Assembly (NCBI GenBank): GCA_051892875.1
Contig: JBJFGR010000044.1
Location: 1-16,804, forward strand
Reading direction: 5' to 3'
Source: JBJFGR01 sp051892875
Lineage (GTDB): Bacteria; Pseudomonadota; Gammaproteobacteria; Enterobacterales; Succinivibrionaceae
DNA: 16,804 nt
Shown here piece by piece: positions 1 to 6,890 of this stretch. The translations under genes were made by a program, and so were the position numbers. The notes under the pieces were generated by a model. The model made no database searches. It was not told the DNA's origin and was given only the letters and a program-made list of their open reading frames with translations. Each line of letters starts with the position of its first letter. Within the stretch, counting starts at the first letter, position 1.

Positions 1-56
1 TATTAACAATTTGTATAATTTTATAGTTTTTTATAGATCCTAATTAGCGGAAAAAA

Positions 57-200
57 TTAAAACTTAAACAGTGATTTCACAGAAGATAACCAAGATTTAA
101 AAAGATGTACATATCTTTTTATTGAAGAAACCTTAGTTGTTTCATCAATGATAATATTTAAATCTTCATCATTGATAACTTCTAGTTTCACTTCATTCAT
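57..200 (-). CDS. Small hypothetical protein, 47 aa
   Basis: Unrecognised 47-residue ORF, reading from ATG at 200 to TAA at 57. The case for a real gene is its signals. GAAGGA at 209-214 lies eight bases before the ATG, and a promoter-like TTGATT / 17 bases / GATAAT lies just upstream (243-271), downstream of the tatD stop. The N-terminal half is acidic (MNEVKLEVINDEDLN, then IIIDET). The C-terminal half is basic and amphipathic (IKRYVHLFKSWL, then SVKSLFKF). This polarity could suit a membrane-surface or protein-binding helix, but no function can be given. There is no cysteine, signal peptide or obvious membrane span. It could also be the remnant of a longer gene; the 56 bases beyond the stop, to the window edge, show nothing coding. 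Confidence 0.45.
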   Translation of the reverse strand: MNEVKLEVINDEDLNIIIDETTKVSSIKRYVHLFKSWLSSVKSLFKF

Positions 201-242
201 ATATACATTCCTTCAAAAACATCATCTTTAATAGATGTAAAT

Positions 243-271
243 ATTATCTCATAATTTGTGATAACAATCAA
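243..271 (-). promoter_or_regulatory. Promoter of the 47-aa ORF
   Basis: On the minus strand, TTGATT (266-271) and GATAAT (243-248) are separated by exactly 17 bases. That matches the sigma-70 consensus at four and five of six positions. Transcription would start near 236, giving a leader of about 35 bases before the ATG at 200. The site lies after the tatD stop, so the small ORF need not depend on read-through. Confidence 0.45.
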
Positions 272-326
272 CTTTTTTAAACAATTTAATTGATATTTTT
301 TTGGTTAATGTATACAAAACTGCGTA

Positions 327-1115
327 TTAATTTACCGAAACTTTAAAGCAATCTGCAAAATTATTTGTAGTTATATTACATAATTCCTCATAGGAGCATC
401 CTTTAAATTCCGCTATGAATTTTGCGACATAATGAACGAAAGCTGGTTCATTTGGTTTACCCCTCTTCGGTACAGGGGCCAGATAAGGGGAATCTGTTTC
501 CACCAACATTCTATCCAAAGGAACATATGAACATACTTCTCTTACATTTGTAGCATTTTTAAAAGTAACGATTCCTGAAAAAGATATATAAAAACCTAAA
601 TCTAGAGATTTTTTTGCAATATCTTTATCATCACAAAAACAATGCATTACCCCACCAATATCTCTAGCTTCTTCAGATTTTAAAATATTTATAGTATCTT
701 GTCCCGCACCTCTTGTATGAATAATTAAAGGTTTTTTAGTTTGCTTAGCGATATTAATTTGTCTTGCAAATGATTCTTGTTGAATTGATTTAGTTTCAGG
801 CGTACAAACATAATCTAATCCTGTTTCACCTACAGCTATAATTTTATCCCTATTTAAATATTTTAAAAATTCTTCATCAGTCCACATTTTGTTATTATCA
901 TTAATATTTTCAGGATGTATTGCACAAGCCATCCATATATTATTGAACTCCTTTACTAAATCATACATTCTATCAAAGGATTCAAGATCAACACCTGGAC
1001 ATAAAAAATGAGTAACACCAAGATCTTTTGCTCTATTTAAAACTTCAGAAACATCCTTAAAAATATTTTCATAATCCAATGAATCTATATGACAATGTGA
1101 ATCTATTAAAAACAT
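327..1115 (-). CDS. TatD-family metal-dependent hydrolase (YcfH type)
   Basis: TIM-barrel hydrolase of the TatD family, metal-dependent enzymes reported as DNases or general phosphoesterases acting in the cytoplasm. From the ATG at 1115 the protein has 262 residues, the usual family length. The metal ligands are visible in order: H7 and H9 in SHCHID, E97 in GETGLDY, H133 in IIHTRG, H158 in MHCFCDD and D208 in ETDSPYL. A longer reading from TTG at 1130 is possible, but the ATG fits better: GAAAGG sits seven bases before it, and TatD proteins normally open with a short MxLxDSHCH-type start. It is divergent from the gene at 1403. The fold assignment is secure. Which paralogue it is (YcfH-like or TatD proper) and its substrate are not fixed by the sequence. 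Confidence 0.93.
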   Translation of the reverse strand: MFLIDSHCHIDSLDYENIFKDVSEVLNRAKDLGVTHFLCPGVDLESFDRMYDLVKEFNNIWMACAIHPENINDNNKMWTDEEFLKYLNRDKIIAVGETGLDYVCTPETKSIQQESFARQINIAKQTKKPLIIHTRGAGQDTINILKSEEARDIGGVMHCFCDDKDIAKKSLDLGFYISFSGIVTFKNATNVREVCSYVPLDRMLVETDSPYLAPVPKRGKPNEPAFVHYVAKFIAEFKGCSYEELCNITTNNFADCFKVSVN

Positions 1116-1220
1116 TTTAAAACCTTTCAAAAACTTTTTTACTTTCCAATATATACACTATAAAAATAGTCATCGTATTATCTCATATTTATAGTTTTTA
1201 AGTTAGTATATTTGCAGAAT

Positions 1221-1237
1221 ATTCTAAATTATAGAAT
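1221..1237. repeat. Short dyad ATTCTA-N5-TAGAAT
   Basis: A perfect 6-bp inverted repeat with a 5-base spacer lies in the divergent intergenic region between the tatD-family gene and the gene at 1403. The size and position suit an operator, but in DNA this AT-rich a 6-bp dyad can arise by chance. I see no clear -35/-10 pair for either flanking gene in 1116-1402. The rest of that spacer is featureless AT-rich sequence. Confidence 0.2.
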
Positions 1238-1402
1238 GGTTAACACCTGAATATACTATAAAATAATATGAATGAGCAATATTATTTACCAATACTTTTT
1301 TAATTTACATCTTTATCAAACATTTTTTCATAAAAGTATTTGCAAAATTACTAAATTCTGTAAAAATGTAAAAAGCTTATTTAATAAAGAATATTTTATA
1401 TT

Positions 1403-2212
1403 ATGAATGGACAAATTTTAGAACTTCCTTATTTAAATGAAGATGGTATTATTTTAGGTTTTAATAATAAAATGTATTATTTTACCAGTAATGATTGTGC
1501 CAAAAATATCTATCTGAATATAGGTGCAGAAATTGATTTTGAACCACTAAACCCAGATAATGATCACAATATTATTTCCAAAAAAAAATTCAGAAAATAC
1601 GTACAAATAACCAAAAGTAATTCTAAGCCTTTACATAAAACAATTAATGATATTATCATTACCGAGGATTCTAATTTTAAAGAATATAAAATAGATGAAT
1701 GCATAAAAGATTTTTTAGTTTATGGTGAAAGCACATCAAAAGATGAGGCCTTAAATAAACTAGCAGATCTGGCCCAAAAAGTTAATGCAAATGGTGTTGT
1801 CGATGTAAGATTATCAATAAACTATTATGCTACTAAATCTTATTGTCTTTATACATACAAAGGATTTTTGGTAAAAATAAGCAAAAATGTCGATAATTCA
1901 AAAATAAATCCAGCTAATTATCTCGATAATAACAACAATGATAACCAATCTTCAAAAATTAACATAAAAAAATCTTTTGTAATAAAACAATCCCCTAACC
2001 TTTCTAAAAAGAATAAAATTCGTTTTACATTAATATTATTTATGCTATTTTTCTTCCCTCTTTGGGGACAGTTAATTGAAAAATATAGCTTGATTATACC
2101 ACGTTCAGTAATTATACCTGTTGGTATCTTTATTTTCTTATTTATAATTGTAAGTTATATTAATATTAATCCACACACTAGTTGTGCTTATATAAGAAAA
2201 CTAAGTAATTAA
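1403..2212 (+). CDS. Hypothetical OB-fold/YbjQ-like protein with two C-terminal membrane helices
   Basis: Not a named gene, 269 residues. Residues 1-50 (GQILELPYLNEDGIILGF, then YYFTSNDC and a G-x-x-I-D-F-E end) follow the pattern of divergent cold-shock/OB-fold domains at the N-terminus of some proteobacterial membrane proteins. Residues 104-158 (FLVYGES, then SKDEALNKLADLAQKVNANG and YKGFLVKIS) resemble the YbjQ/heavy-metal-binding-like fold, in which an amphipathic helix precedes a gANgv-type strand. An Asn-rich linker near 170-190 precedes two hydrophobic spans, about 206-223 and 233-252. The likely topology is soluble domains in the cytoplasm, anchored at the C-terminus. The start has only a weak Shine-Dalgarno sequence (TAAAGA, about 12 bases away). 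Both domain calls come from pattern memory and need profile searches. It stands alone, divergent from the tatD-family gene and convergent with the mlaA operon. Confidence 0.75.
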   Translation: MNGQILELPYLNEDGIILGFNNKMYYFTSNDCAKNIYLNIGAEIDFEPLNPDNDHNIISKKKFRKYVQITKSNSKPLHKTINDIIITEDSNFKEYKIDECIKDFLVYGESTSKDEALNKLADLAQKVNANGVVDVRLSINYYATKSYCLYTYKGFLVKISKNVDNSKINPANYLDNNNNDNQSSKINIKKSFVIKQSPNLSKKNKIRFTLILFMLFFFPLWGQLIEKYSLIIPRSVIIPVGIFIFLFIIVSYININPHTSCAYIRKLSN

Positions 2213-2224
2213 TAAAATCCTTTT

Positions 2225-2264
2225 TGAGTCTTCATGAATATGTGTCGGTAAAAATGAAGACTCA
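2225..2264. repeat. 11-bp inverted repeat, hairpin without U-tract
   Basis: TGAGTCTTCAT (2225-2235) and ATGAAGACTCA (2254-2264) are perfect reverse complements around an 18-base loop, starting 13 bases after the stop of the gene at 1403. The T run lies before the hairpin on the plus strand, and an A run follows it on the minus strand, so it is not a standard intrinsic terminator on either strand. It may be a 3'-end stabilising structure or a fragment of a repeat element. Confidence 0.45.
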
Positions 2265-2484
2265 TAGAGTTCGATTAATGTACATTTAGTTTGTGATATA
2301 AATTAAAAGCGTGTGATTCTCCTTGAAATAGAACTCACATAATAATAAACTTTTATGTATTTTTAAATATTAATTTCTTTGTAGATTTAAGTATAACTTT
2401 ATATAGCTAAGACCTCATAGAATCTTGGTTGGTATGCAGTTTTTTATCTCATTTAGTTGAAAAATTTAGTTATAGAATTAAATA

Positions 2485-2529
2485 ATGAAGAGATAATTAT
2501 TATTTATGAAATAAATCATCTCTTCATTT
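2485..2529. terminator. Probable bidirectional intrinsic terminator
   Basis: AATGAAGAGAT (2485-2495) pairs perfectly with ATCTCTTCATT (2519-2529). The AT-rich loop can pair further (TTATTT with AAATAA). On the plus strand a T-rich run follows (TTTTTATTT). On the minus strand the hairpin comes 17 bases after the end of the ydgA-like gene, with a weaker T-rich tail. It probably ends the mlaA operon and backstops transcription from the gene at 1403. Confidence 0.6.
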
Positions 2530-2546
2530 TTATTTAAAATAATTAT

Positions 2547-3896
2547 TTATTGCTTTTTATCATTTATTATCAGGTCACCATTTTTAAATGAAAAATCTAC
2601 AACATATTCATTATTTTTTTGAACAATGATATTATCTTTAATAAATCCATTAATAGCTCTTGGTTCTATTTTATCTATAGCTTCTTTAAATTTATCATCA
2701 AACTTTAATAAAAAATCTATATTAAGTTCTTTTTCAGATAATAAGTTCCAAAAGAATCCCATTGGTGCAGAAGATTGACCTTCAAATGATAAACTTCCAT
2801 CGTTTAATTTAAAGCTTAATTTTTTTACATCAAAATGCAGAAGTACATCTTTTACATTTTTTCCAAACTCTGAAAAATTATCTTTATATTCATCGCTTTC
2901 ATAATCATTTAAAGAAAAATAGTTTGATGCTCTATAAGCATTTACTACTTTATTTAAGTCGTCATCTTTTACATAAAATTCACTATTAATATTAAAATTA
3001 TTAATATCTAAATCTTTTGATTTTATAAAAAAAGTTTCAGGCTTAAAACTACCTATAGTTAAATTATTTACAATATAAGAATTACCATTCTTAAACTCTA
3101 AATCTTGAATATGCTTAAAATCTTTAATCTTTAATGAATTAACACCAAAAAGTATATTATAAAATTCAAGTTTTTTAAAATCTACTTGAGTTTTTGCAAT
3201 ATTAGTACTAAAAAGTTCAAAAATATTAGATGTATTTGGTTTAAATTTATTTAAAAAACCGTAAACTCTGTATGAAAGCTGTAAATCATGTATTTCTACT
3301 ACATCCTTACCTCTTGATTTACATTCAAAATTAGGTACTGCAATATTAAGATCAAAGAAATAATCATCATTTTTTACTTTAGATATAATTTGTTCAAGAT
3401 CATCTGATACTTTTGAAGTACGAGGAGAATTACCCTTTATATAAAGGTTATTGAGCTTACAAAAACCTTTTCCATAATTATATGAAAGTTCACCTAAACT
3501 TCCATCTACATCATAACGATCAGTTAAAGTAGAATATGAAACTTTAACAGATGTTTCTTTTGGTGCTGATAATTCAGGAAACATTGAAAGTAATTCCAAA
3601 AAAGTTCCTTTTTGATATTCAGGAACAATTGTTGAAGTTGCACCAGTTAAAGTGAAATCAGTATCAACATTAAACGAAAAAGAGATATCTTCTGTCGGGG
3701 TTACTGTAAAAATCCCTTTTCTATGATTAAAAGAAGTTTCTAATTCAGAGTATTTTATTTTATGCGTATTTTCTAATTGAGCTATGCGTTCATCATAAAT
3801 TTTATTACCAATATACACACTAGCAGGGTATGCACAAACACCAATAGTTGCTAAAAAACCTACTCCAACCCAGCCTAATTTCTTTATTGTACTCAT
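2547..3896 (-). CDS. YdgA/DUF945-family membrane-anchored protein
   Basis: A 449-residue protein with a short basic start, then a hydrophobic anchor at about residues 8-25, and a long, mostly beta-rich periplasmic region. The layout and the segment just after the anchor (YIGNKIYDERI, then a run of about 30 residues leading to SFNHRKGIF) fit the YdgA/DUF945 family, inner-membrane-anchored proteins of poorly defined envelope function in gammaproteobacteria. The length is a little below that of E. coli YdgA. AAGGA lies about six bases before the ATG, so the start is well supported. It is the last gene of the mlaA-tyrA operon, 16 bases after tyrA, and is followed by the hairpin at 2485-2529. The C-terminal end (about 350-440) carries the repeated beta-strand pattern typical of this family. 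The family call is fairly firm; the molecular role is unknown. Confidence 0.75.
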   Translation of the reverse strand: MSTIKKLGWVGVGFLATIGVCAYPASVYIGNKIYDERIAQLENTHKIKYSELETSFNHRKGIFTVTPTEDISFSFNVDTDFTLTGATSTIVPEYQKGTFLELLSMFPELSAPKETSVKVSYSTLTDRYDVDGSLGELSYNYGKGFCKLNNLYIKGNSPRTSKVSDDLEQIISKVKNDDYFFDLNIAVPNFECKSRGKDVVEIHDLQLSYRVYGFLNKFKPNTSNIFELFSTNIAKTQVDFKKLEFYNILFGVNSLKIKDFKHIQDLEFKNGNSYIVNNLTIGSFKPETFFIKSKDLDINNFNINSEFYVKDDDLNKVVNAYRASNYFSLNDYESDEYKDNFSEFGKNVKDVLLHFDVKKLSFKLNDGSLSFEGQSSAPMGFFWNLLSEKELNIDFLLKFDDKFKEAIDKIEPRAINGFIKDNIIVQKNNEYVVDFSFKNGDLIINDKKQ

Positions 3897-3912
3897 ATAC
3901 TATCCTTAAAAA

Positions 3913-5052
3913 TTATTCTAATGTTTTATAAACTTTCTTCGCATCATGCATTTTTGCTAATAAACTACAACTTTCTTTTAGAAAATCTTCGGCATATTTT
4001 CCAAAAAAGACTCTGCAATTTTTAAACTCTTCTATAAAACCTTCTCTGTCATTATTTTTTAAAATTTCAATAGCATCTAATATCTGCTTAGCATACCTTT
4101 CTATAATTAAAATATTATCTTTATTTGATAATATAATATCTGCATATAAAGATGGATCTTGTGCAAATAATCTCCCCACCATCATAAGTTCCATTCTGTA
4201 TATAGGAGAGCTTAAATTTATTAAGTCTGTTAAAGATGGATTTTCATGAGTCAAAAATAATCCGTAAGCAAAAGTTGTAAAATGTCTGAGAGCTTGAATG
4301 TAACTCATTGCGTGATCATGAGCTTGAGCTGATATACGAACTACATGAGCTCCCCATAATTCAAATTGTTTAAATAGCCATAAGCATTCATTATCTCTAC
4401 GACCTTCTGCCCATATTATCAATTGTTTAGCCATATTAGAAATATCAGGGCCAAACATTGGATGTAACCCTACTACTGGTCCTTTATGGGTTGCCAACAT
4501 TGTTTGTAATGGTTTAGTCTTAGTAGAAGTAAAATCAGCTAAAATACAATTATCATCGAGATAATCTAATTTCTTTATTACATCTTCAGTTTTATCAATT
4601 GGAACACTCACTATTACTAAACCAGCATCTTTAAAGATATTAGGAGCTAAATTCCAATCTCGAGATCCCATAACTTCAACAGTATATCCAGAACTTCTAA
4701 ATAATTTTGTAAAAATAGAGCCGATACCTCCACGGCCACCTATTATAACTATCTTCTTTATATTTGGATTTAAACACCTAAATCCAGCGCCATTTTCAGC
4801 TCCATAAGATTCTCTCATCAAACGTACGAGAACATCTTCTATTAAATCAGGGGAAATACCTGAATTTATAGCATCTAATCTACGTTTTTCAAGTAGTGAA
4901 AACTCTCTTTCAGGAACATAAACAGGGGTACCTTCTCTACTTTTTATTTTTCCAACTTCTTTTACTAAAGATAAACGCTTTGAAATAACGTTAATTAATT
5001 CTTTATCAACTTCATCTATTTGTTGTCTTATCTCATCTAACAATACGGCCAT
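3913..5052 (-). CDS. tyrA: Bifunctional chorismate mutase / prephenate dehydrogenase (T-protein)
   Basis: Converts chorismate to prephenate and then, with NAD+, to 4-hydroxyphenylpyruvate, the committed route to tyrosine; cytoplasmic. Its 379 residues are close to the 373 of E. coli TyrA. Residues 1-90 form the helical AroQ-type chorismate mutase domain (DEIRQQIDEVDKELI, VYVPERE). Residues 99-375 form the dehydrogenase, with the NAD-binding loop GGRGGIG at 105-111, a catalytic-type histidine in HPMFGPD (H197, the position used by E. coli TyrA) and HDHAMSYIQALRHF at 245-258. The ATG lies one base after the mlaA stop, so translation is probably coupled; a GAG-containing sequence inside the end of mlaA may serve as the binding site. 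No attenuator or TyrR-like site is apparent because the gene is internal to the operon. Grouping with mlaA and a ydgA-like gene is unusual. Confidence 0.97.
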   Translation of the reverse strand: MAVLLDEIRQQIDEVDKELINVISKRLSLVKEVGKIKSREGTPVYVPEREFSLLEKRRLDAINSGISPDLIEDVLVRLMRESYGAENGAGFRCLNPNIKKIVIIGGRGGIGSIFTKLFRSSGYTVEVMGSRDWNLAPNIFKDAGLVIVSVPIDKTEDVIKKLDYLDDNCILADFTSTKTKPLQTMLATHKGPVVGLHPMFGPDISNMAKQLIIWAEGRRDNECLWLFKQFELWGAHVVRISAQAHDHAMSYIQALRHFTTFAYGLFLTHENPSLTDLINLSSPIYRMELMMVGRLFAQDPSLYADIILSNKDNILIIERYAKQILDAIEILKNNDREGFIEEFKNCRVFFGKYAEDFLKESCSLLAKMHDAKKVYKTLE

Positions 5053-5053
5053 A

Positions 5054-5884
5054 TTAATCTATCTCATCCATATATTCTTCTAAATCTTGTGTTTCTTGTA
5101 TTTGTACATCCTTTGAATCATCATTAACAAGACCTTCTTTATACATTAAGTAAAAATCTCTTACCTGACTATAAGGATCTATTGAATTCCTTAACATATC
5201 ATCTTGATCAAGAAGTTGGGCTCTCGAATCAATACCACCATGTCCCCATAATATAATTGATAGCCATAAAGGGAACTGATTATACGGGTAATATAATATA
5301 TCTACTGTTGAACCAATAATTTCTCTATATGTATAAACTCCTGCAAAAGGAATATTTAAAATAGCACCTTCTTGCATACCCCATTTACCAAGAACTGTAC
5401 CAAAAGTCATTTTTTGCGGAGTCATATTCAAATGGGAAGCGACATCAAAACAACCTAACAACCCAATTGTTGAGTTTACTACAAAACGTCCTGTACTAAT
5501 TGCAGAACTTCCAAATCTACCCACTAAAGCATTGTTAACAATATTATTAGGTTCATGTATATTATCACGAATATTTCTAAAACAAATACGTATACCTTCC
5601 GGTATATATGTTACATAAGATACTGCAACAGGCCTTAAAAAATGAGCATCCAAAAATTCATAATTTATTTTCCAACCTATTTCTCTATTTGATGTTTCAT
5701 AAACATCTAAGGCATCACCTGCTAAATAAGAGTAACCATAGGTATAATCTTTATTTATTTTTATTGTATTTCTAGGAGACATTACAGATACTGATGATTT
5801 AGATGCTAATGCTTCAGTATTTGCACAAAGCCCAATTACCAAAAATACAAATAGGCAACTTTTTTTTAATTTACTAAAATTCAT
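5054..5884 (-). CDS. mlaA: MlaA/VacJ-family outer-membrane lipid-asymmetry protein
   Basis: MlaA removes misplaced phospholipids from the outer leaflet of the outer membrane and passes them to the Mla shuttle. The family pattern is visible: YETSNREIGWKINY near the mature start, a FLRPVAVSYVTYIP segment, NNIVNNALVGRF, the conserved FVVNSTIGLLGCFDVA, GTVLGKWG and a C-terminal DPYSQVRDFYLMY. From ATG 5884 the protein has 276 residues; another in-frame ATG lies at 5896, and neither has a strong Shine-Dalgarno sequence (GGTTA precedes 5884). The signal peptide (LFVFLVIGLCANTEALA) contains a Cys, but Leu at -1 does not make a proper lipobox. Cleavage by signal peptidase I after ALA looks more likely than lipidation, unlike E. 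coli MlaA. The tail is very acidic. It is the first gene of an operon with tyrA and a ydgA-like gene. No other mla gene is in the window. Confidence 0.9.
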   Translation of the reverse strand: MNFSKLKKSCLFVFLVIGLCANTEALASKSSVSVMSPRNTIKINKDYTYGYSYLAGDALDVYETSNREIGWKINYEFLDAHFLRPVAVSYVTYIPEGIRICFRNIRDNIHEPNNIVNNALVGRFGSSAISTGRFVVNSTIGLLGCFDVASHLNMTPQKMTFGTVLGKWGMQEGAILNIPFAGVYTYREIIGSTVDILYYPYNQFPLWLSIILWGHGGIDSRAQLLDQDDMLRNSIDPYSQVRDFYLMYKEGLVNDDSKDVQIQETQDLEEYMDEID

Positions 5885-5920
5885 ATAAATAACCATAATA
5901 GTTTAGCCATTTTTTCTCTC

Positions 5921-5949
5921 ATTATACAATACTACTTGAAAACAAACCA
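5921..5949 (-). promoter_or_regulatory. Probable mlaA-operon promoter
   Basis: On the minus strand, a perfect TATAAT (5921-5926) lies 17 bases from a poor -35, TGGTTT (5944-5949). Transcription would start near 5914, about 30 bases before the mlaA start. Its -35 abuts that of the divergent promoter for the repeat protein. Confidence 0.4.
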
Positions 5950-5966
5950 TAATAAGATAATATAAT
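5936..5966 (+). promoter_or_regulatory. Probable promoter of the 21-aa-repeat gene
   Basis: TTGAAA (5936-5941) and a perfect TATAAT (5961-5966) are 19 bases apart, a little wide. The start would be near 5973, leaving a leader of about 26 bases with a GAGAGGGA ribosome binding site (5988-5995) directly before the ATG at 5999. Confidence 0.4.
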
Positions 5967-5978
5967 AAATATATTATC
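5956..5978. promoter_or_regulatory. Operator-like dyad over the promoter
   Basis: GATAATATA (5956-5964), five bases, then TATATTATC (5970-5978): a perfect 9-bp inverted repeat. It covers the -10 and likely start of the repeat-protein gene, the place a repressor would bind. All arms are AT-rich, so chance is a real alternative. No regulator gene is adjacent. Confidence 0.3.
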
Positions 5979-5998
5979 TATATTATAGAGAGGGAATT

Positions 5999-6544
5999 AT
6001 GAATAAATTATATAAAAATATAATTTTATCTTGTATAACTCTTTACATCTCAAATGCAATAGCAGATGTACAAACAACATCATCAGTAAATAATTTAACG
6101 CCTAAACAAAATTATTTGGAAATTTCCCAAAATGAAAGCTTTGGCGAAGACTTTTTTAATAATGACGACACCTTAACAGACACTACTGCCATAAAAAATG
6201 GTGGTCAAACTACCTACAAAGATAAAAATGGGAAGGTTAAAGCTAAAGGCTATACCGACACTAATGGAAGAACTGTATACAAGGATGCTAATGGAAAAAT
6301 TATTGGTTACTCTTCAACAAATGGTAGAGGAGAAACTGTATATAAAGATAAAAATGGTAGAAAAACCATGACTTCCAAAACAAACAGTAGAGGAAAAACT
6401 ACATATAAAGACAAAAATGGAAAAACCATTGGAACAGCTCAAAGAAATAACCAAGGTAAAACTACCTATAAAGATAAGAATGGAAAAACTATTGGAACAA
6501 CACAAATAGATAAAAGAGGAAAAACAACCTTTAAAAAAAGATAA
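5999..6544 (+). CDS. Secreted protein of exact 21-residue tandem repeats
   Basis: Unrecognised 181-residue protein. A short basic start and hydrophobic core end in SNAIADVQ, a signal peptidase I site after AIA (about residue 22), so it is probably periplasmic or secreted. Residues 30-68 are acidic and non-repetitive. From residue 69 to the end, a unit of the type G-x-T-T-Y-K-D-K-N-G-K-T-I-G recurs at 69, 90, 111, 132, 153 and, cut short, 174, always exactly 21 residues apart. Each unit looks like two short strands joined by a DxNG turn, reminiscent of YD- or MORN-like beta repeats; the similarity is impressionistic. The repeat part is strongly basic (Lys/Arg-rich) after the acidic N-terminal segment. 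The GAGAGGGA site gives a firm start. Transcription is divergent from mlaA and runs convergently to within 16 bases of the FlhX-like gene. Confidence 0.8.
   Translation: MNKLYKNIILSCITLYISNAIADVQTTSSVNNLTPKQNYLEISQNESFGEDFFNNDDTLTDTTAIKNGGQTTYKDKNGKVKAKGYTDTNGRTVYKDANGKIIGYSSTNGRGETVYKDKNGRKTMTSKTNSRGKTTYKDKNGKTIGTAQRNNQGKTTYKDKNGKTIGTTQIDKRGKTTFKKR
6203..6541 (+). repeat. 63-bp coding tandem repeat, five copies plus a partial
   Basis: Units begin at 6203, 6266, 6329, 6392, 6455 and 6518 (partial), with no indels. The fourth and fifth are nearly identical at protein level in their first 15 residues but differ at synonymous sites, so the duplication is not brand new. The repeats also produce an open shadow frame on the minus strand (6314-6505). 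Confidence 0.9.
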
Positions 6545-6560
6545 GTAGTAACCTCATAGT

Positions 6561-6875
6561 CTAAGCTTTTGTTCTAATATGTCGACCTTGACTATCCCTA
6601 TAGCTTTCAGGGGTTTTTCCTTGTAAATAATACGAATAAGCAATAATTTCAGAAATAACCAAAAACAACGGTTTAGGAATTCCTTCACCTTCTTGTAATT
6701 TATCTAAATGATGCAACAATGTTGGATCCTTGTGTACATACAAGCCCAACTCTTTTGCCATATTTATAATATCATCAGCTACTTTACCTTCCCCTTTTTG
6801 CGCCACTATAGGGACTTTATCCTTAGTTTGATCGTAACGAAGACTTATAGCTTTTGGTAAATCATTATTATTCAT
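6561..6875 (-). CDS. Stand-alone FlhB C-terminal-domain protein (FlhX/YlqH-like)
   Basis: A 104-residue protein matching only the cytoplasmic end of FlhB/YscU export-switch proteins. It has KAISLRYD, then KVPIVAQKGEGKVADDII, AKELGLYVHKDPTLLHHL and IPKPLFLVISEIIAY, which align with the post-cleavage part of FlhB. It has no membrane segment and no NPTH self-cleavage motif: in effect the second half of FlhB supplied free. Similar FlhX/YlqH proteins are known in other bacteria and can replace the corresponding FlhB fragment in some. It follows the FliK-like gene directly. A GTG (6890) touches the FliK stop and would add five residues, but the ATG at 6875 fits the family better; neither has a clear Shine-Dalgarno sequence, so coupled translation is likely. 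Its partner is probably either the flagellar export gate or the FliK-like protein. Confidence 0.85.
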   Translation of the reverse strand: MNNNDLPKAISLRYDQTKDKVPIVAQKGEGKVADDIINMAKELGLYVHKDPTLLHHLDKLQEGEGIPKPLFLVISEIIAYSYYLQGKTPESYRDSQGRHIRTKA

Positions 6876-6890
6876 ATTATGCAAAATCAC

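Larger units (their letters stand above)
2213..2546. other. 334-bp convergent intergenic spacer
   Basis: This non-coding stretch lies between two converging genes. It holds two perfect-stem hairpins, described separately, one near each end. The middle (about 2270-2480) is AT-rich with no ORF over about a dozen codons that has a ribosome binding site, and no recognisable RNA gene. Confidence 0.6.

Noticed and set aside
2236..2280. Possible tRNA remnant because of a GTTCGATT T-loop-like string
   Set aside because: No matching D-arm, anticodon arm or acceptor stem can be built around it, and no 3' CCA or integrase is nearby.
6314..6505. Open frame on the minus strand within the repeat-protein gene
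   Set aside because: It arises from the 63-bp coding repeat read backwards; it gives a low-complexity Phe/Ser/Ile-rich product and has no start signals of its own.
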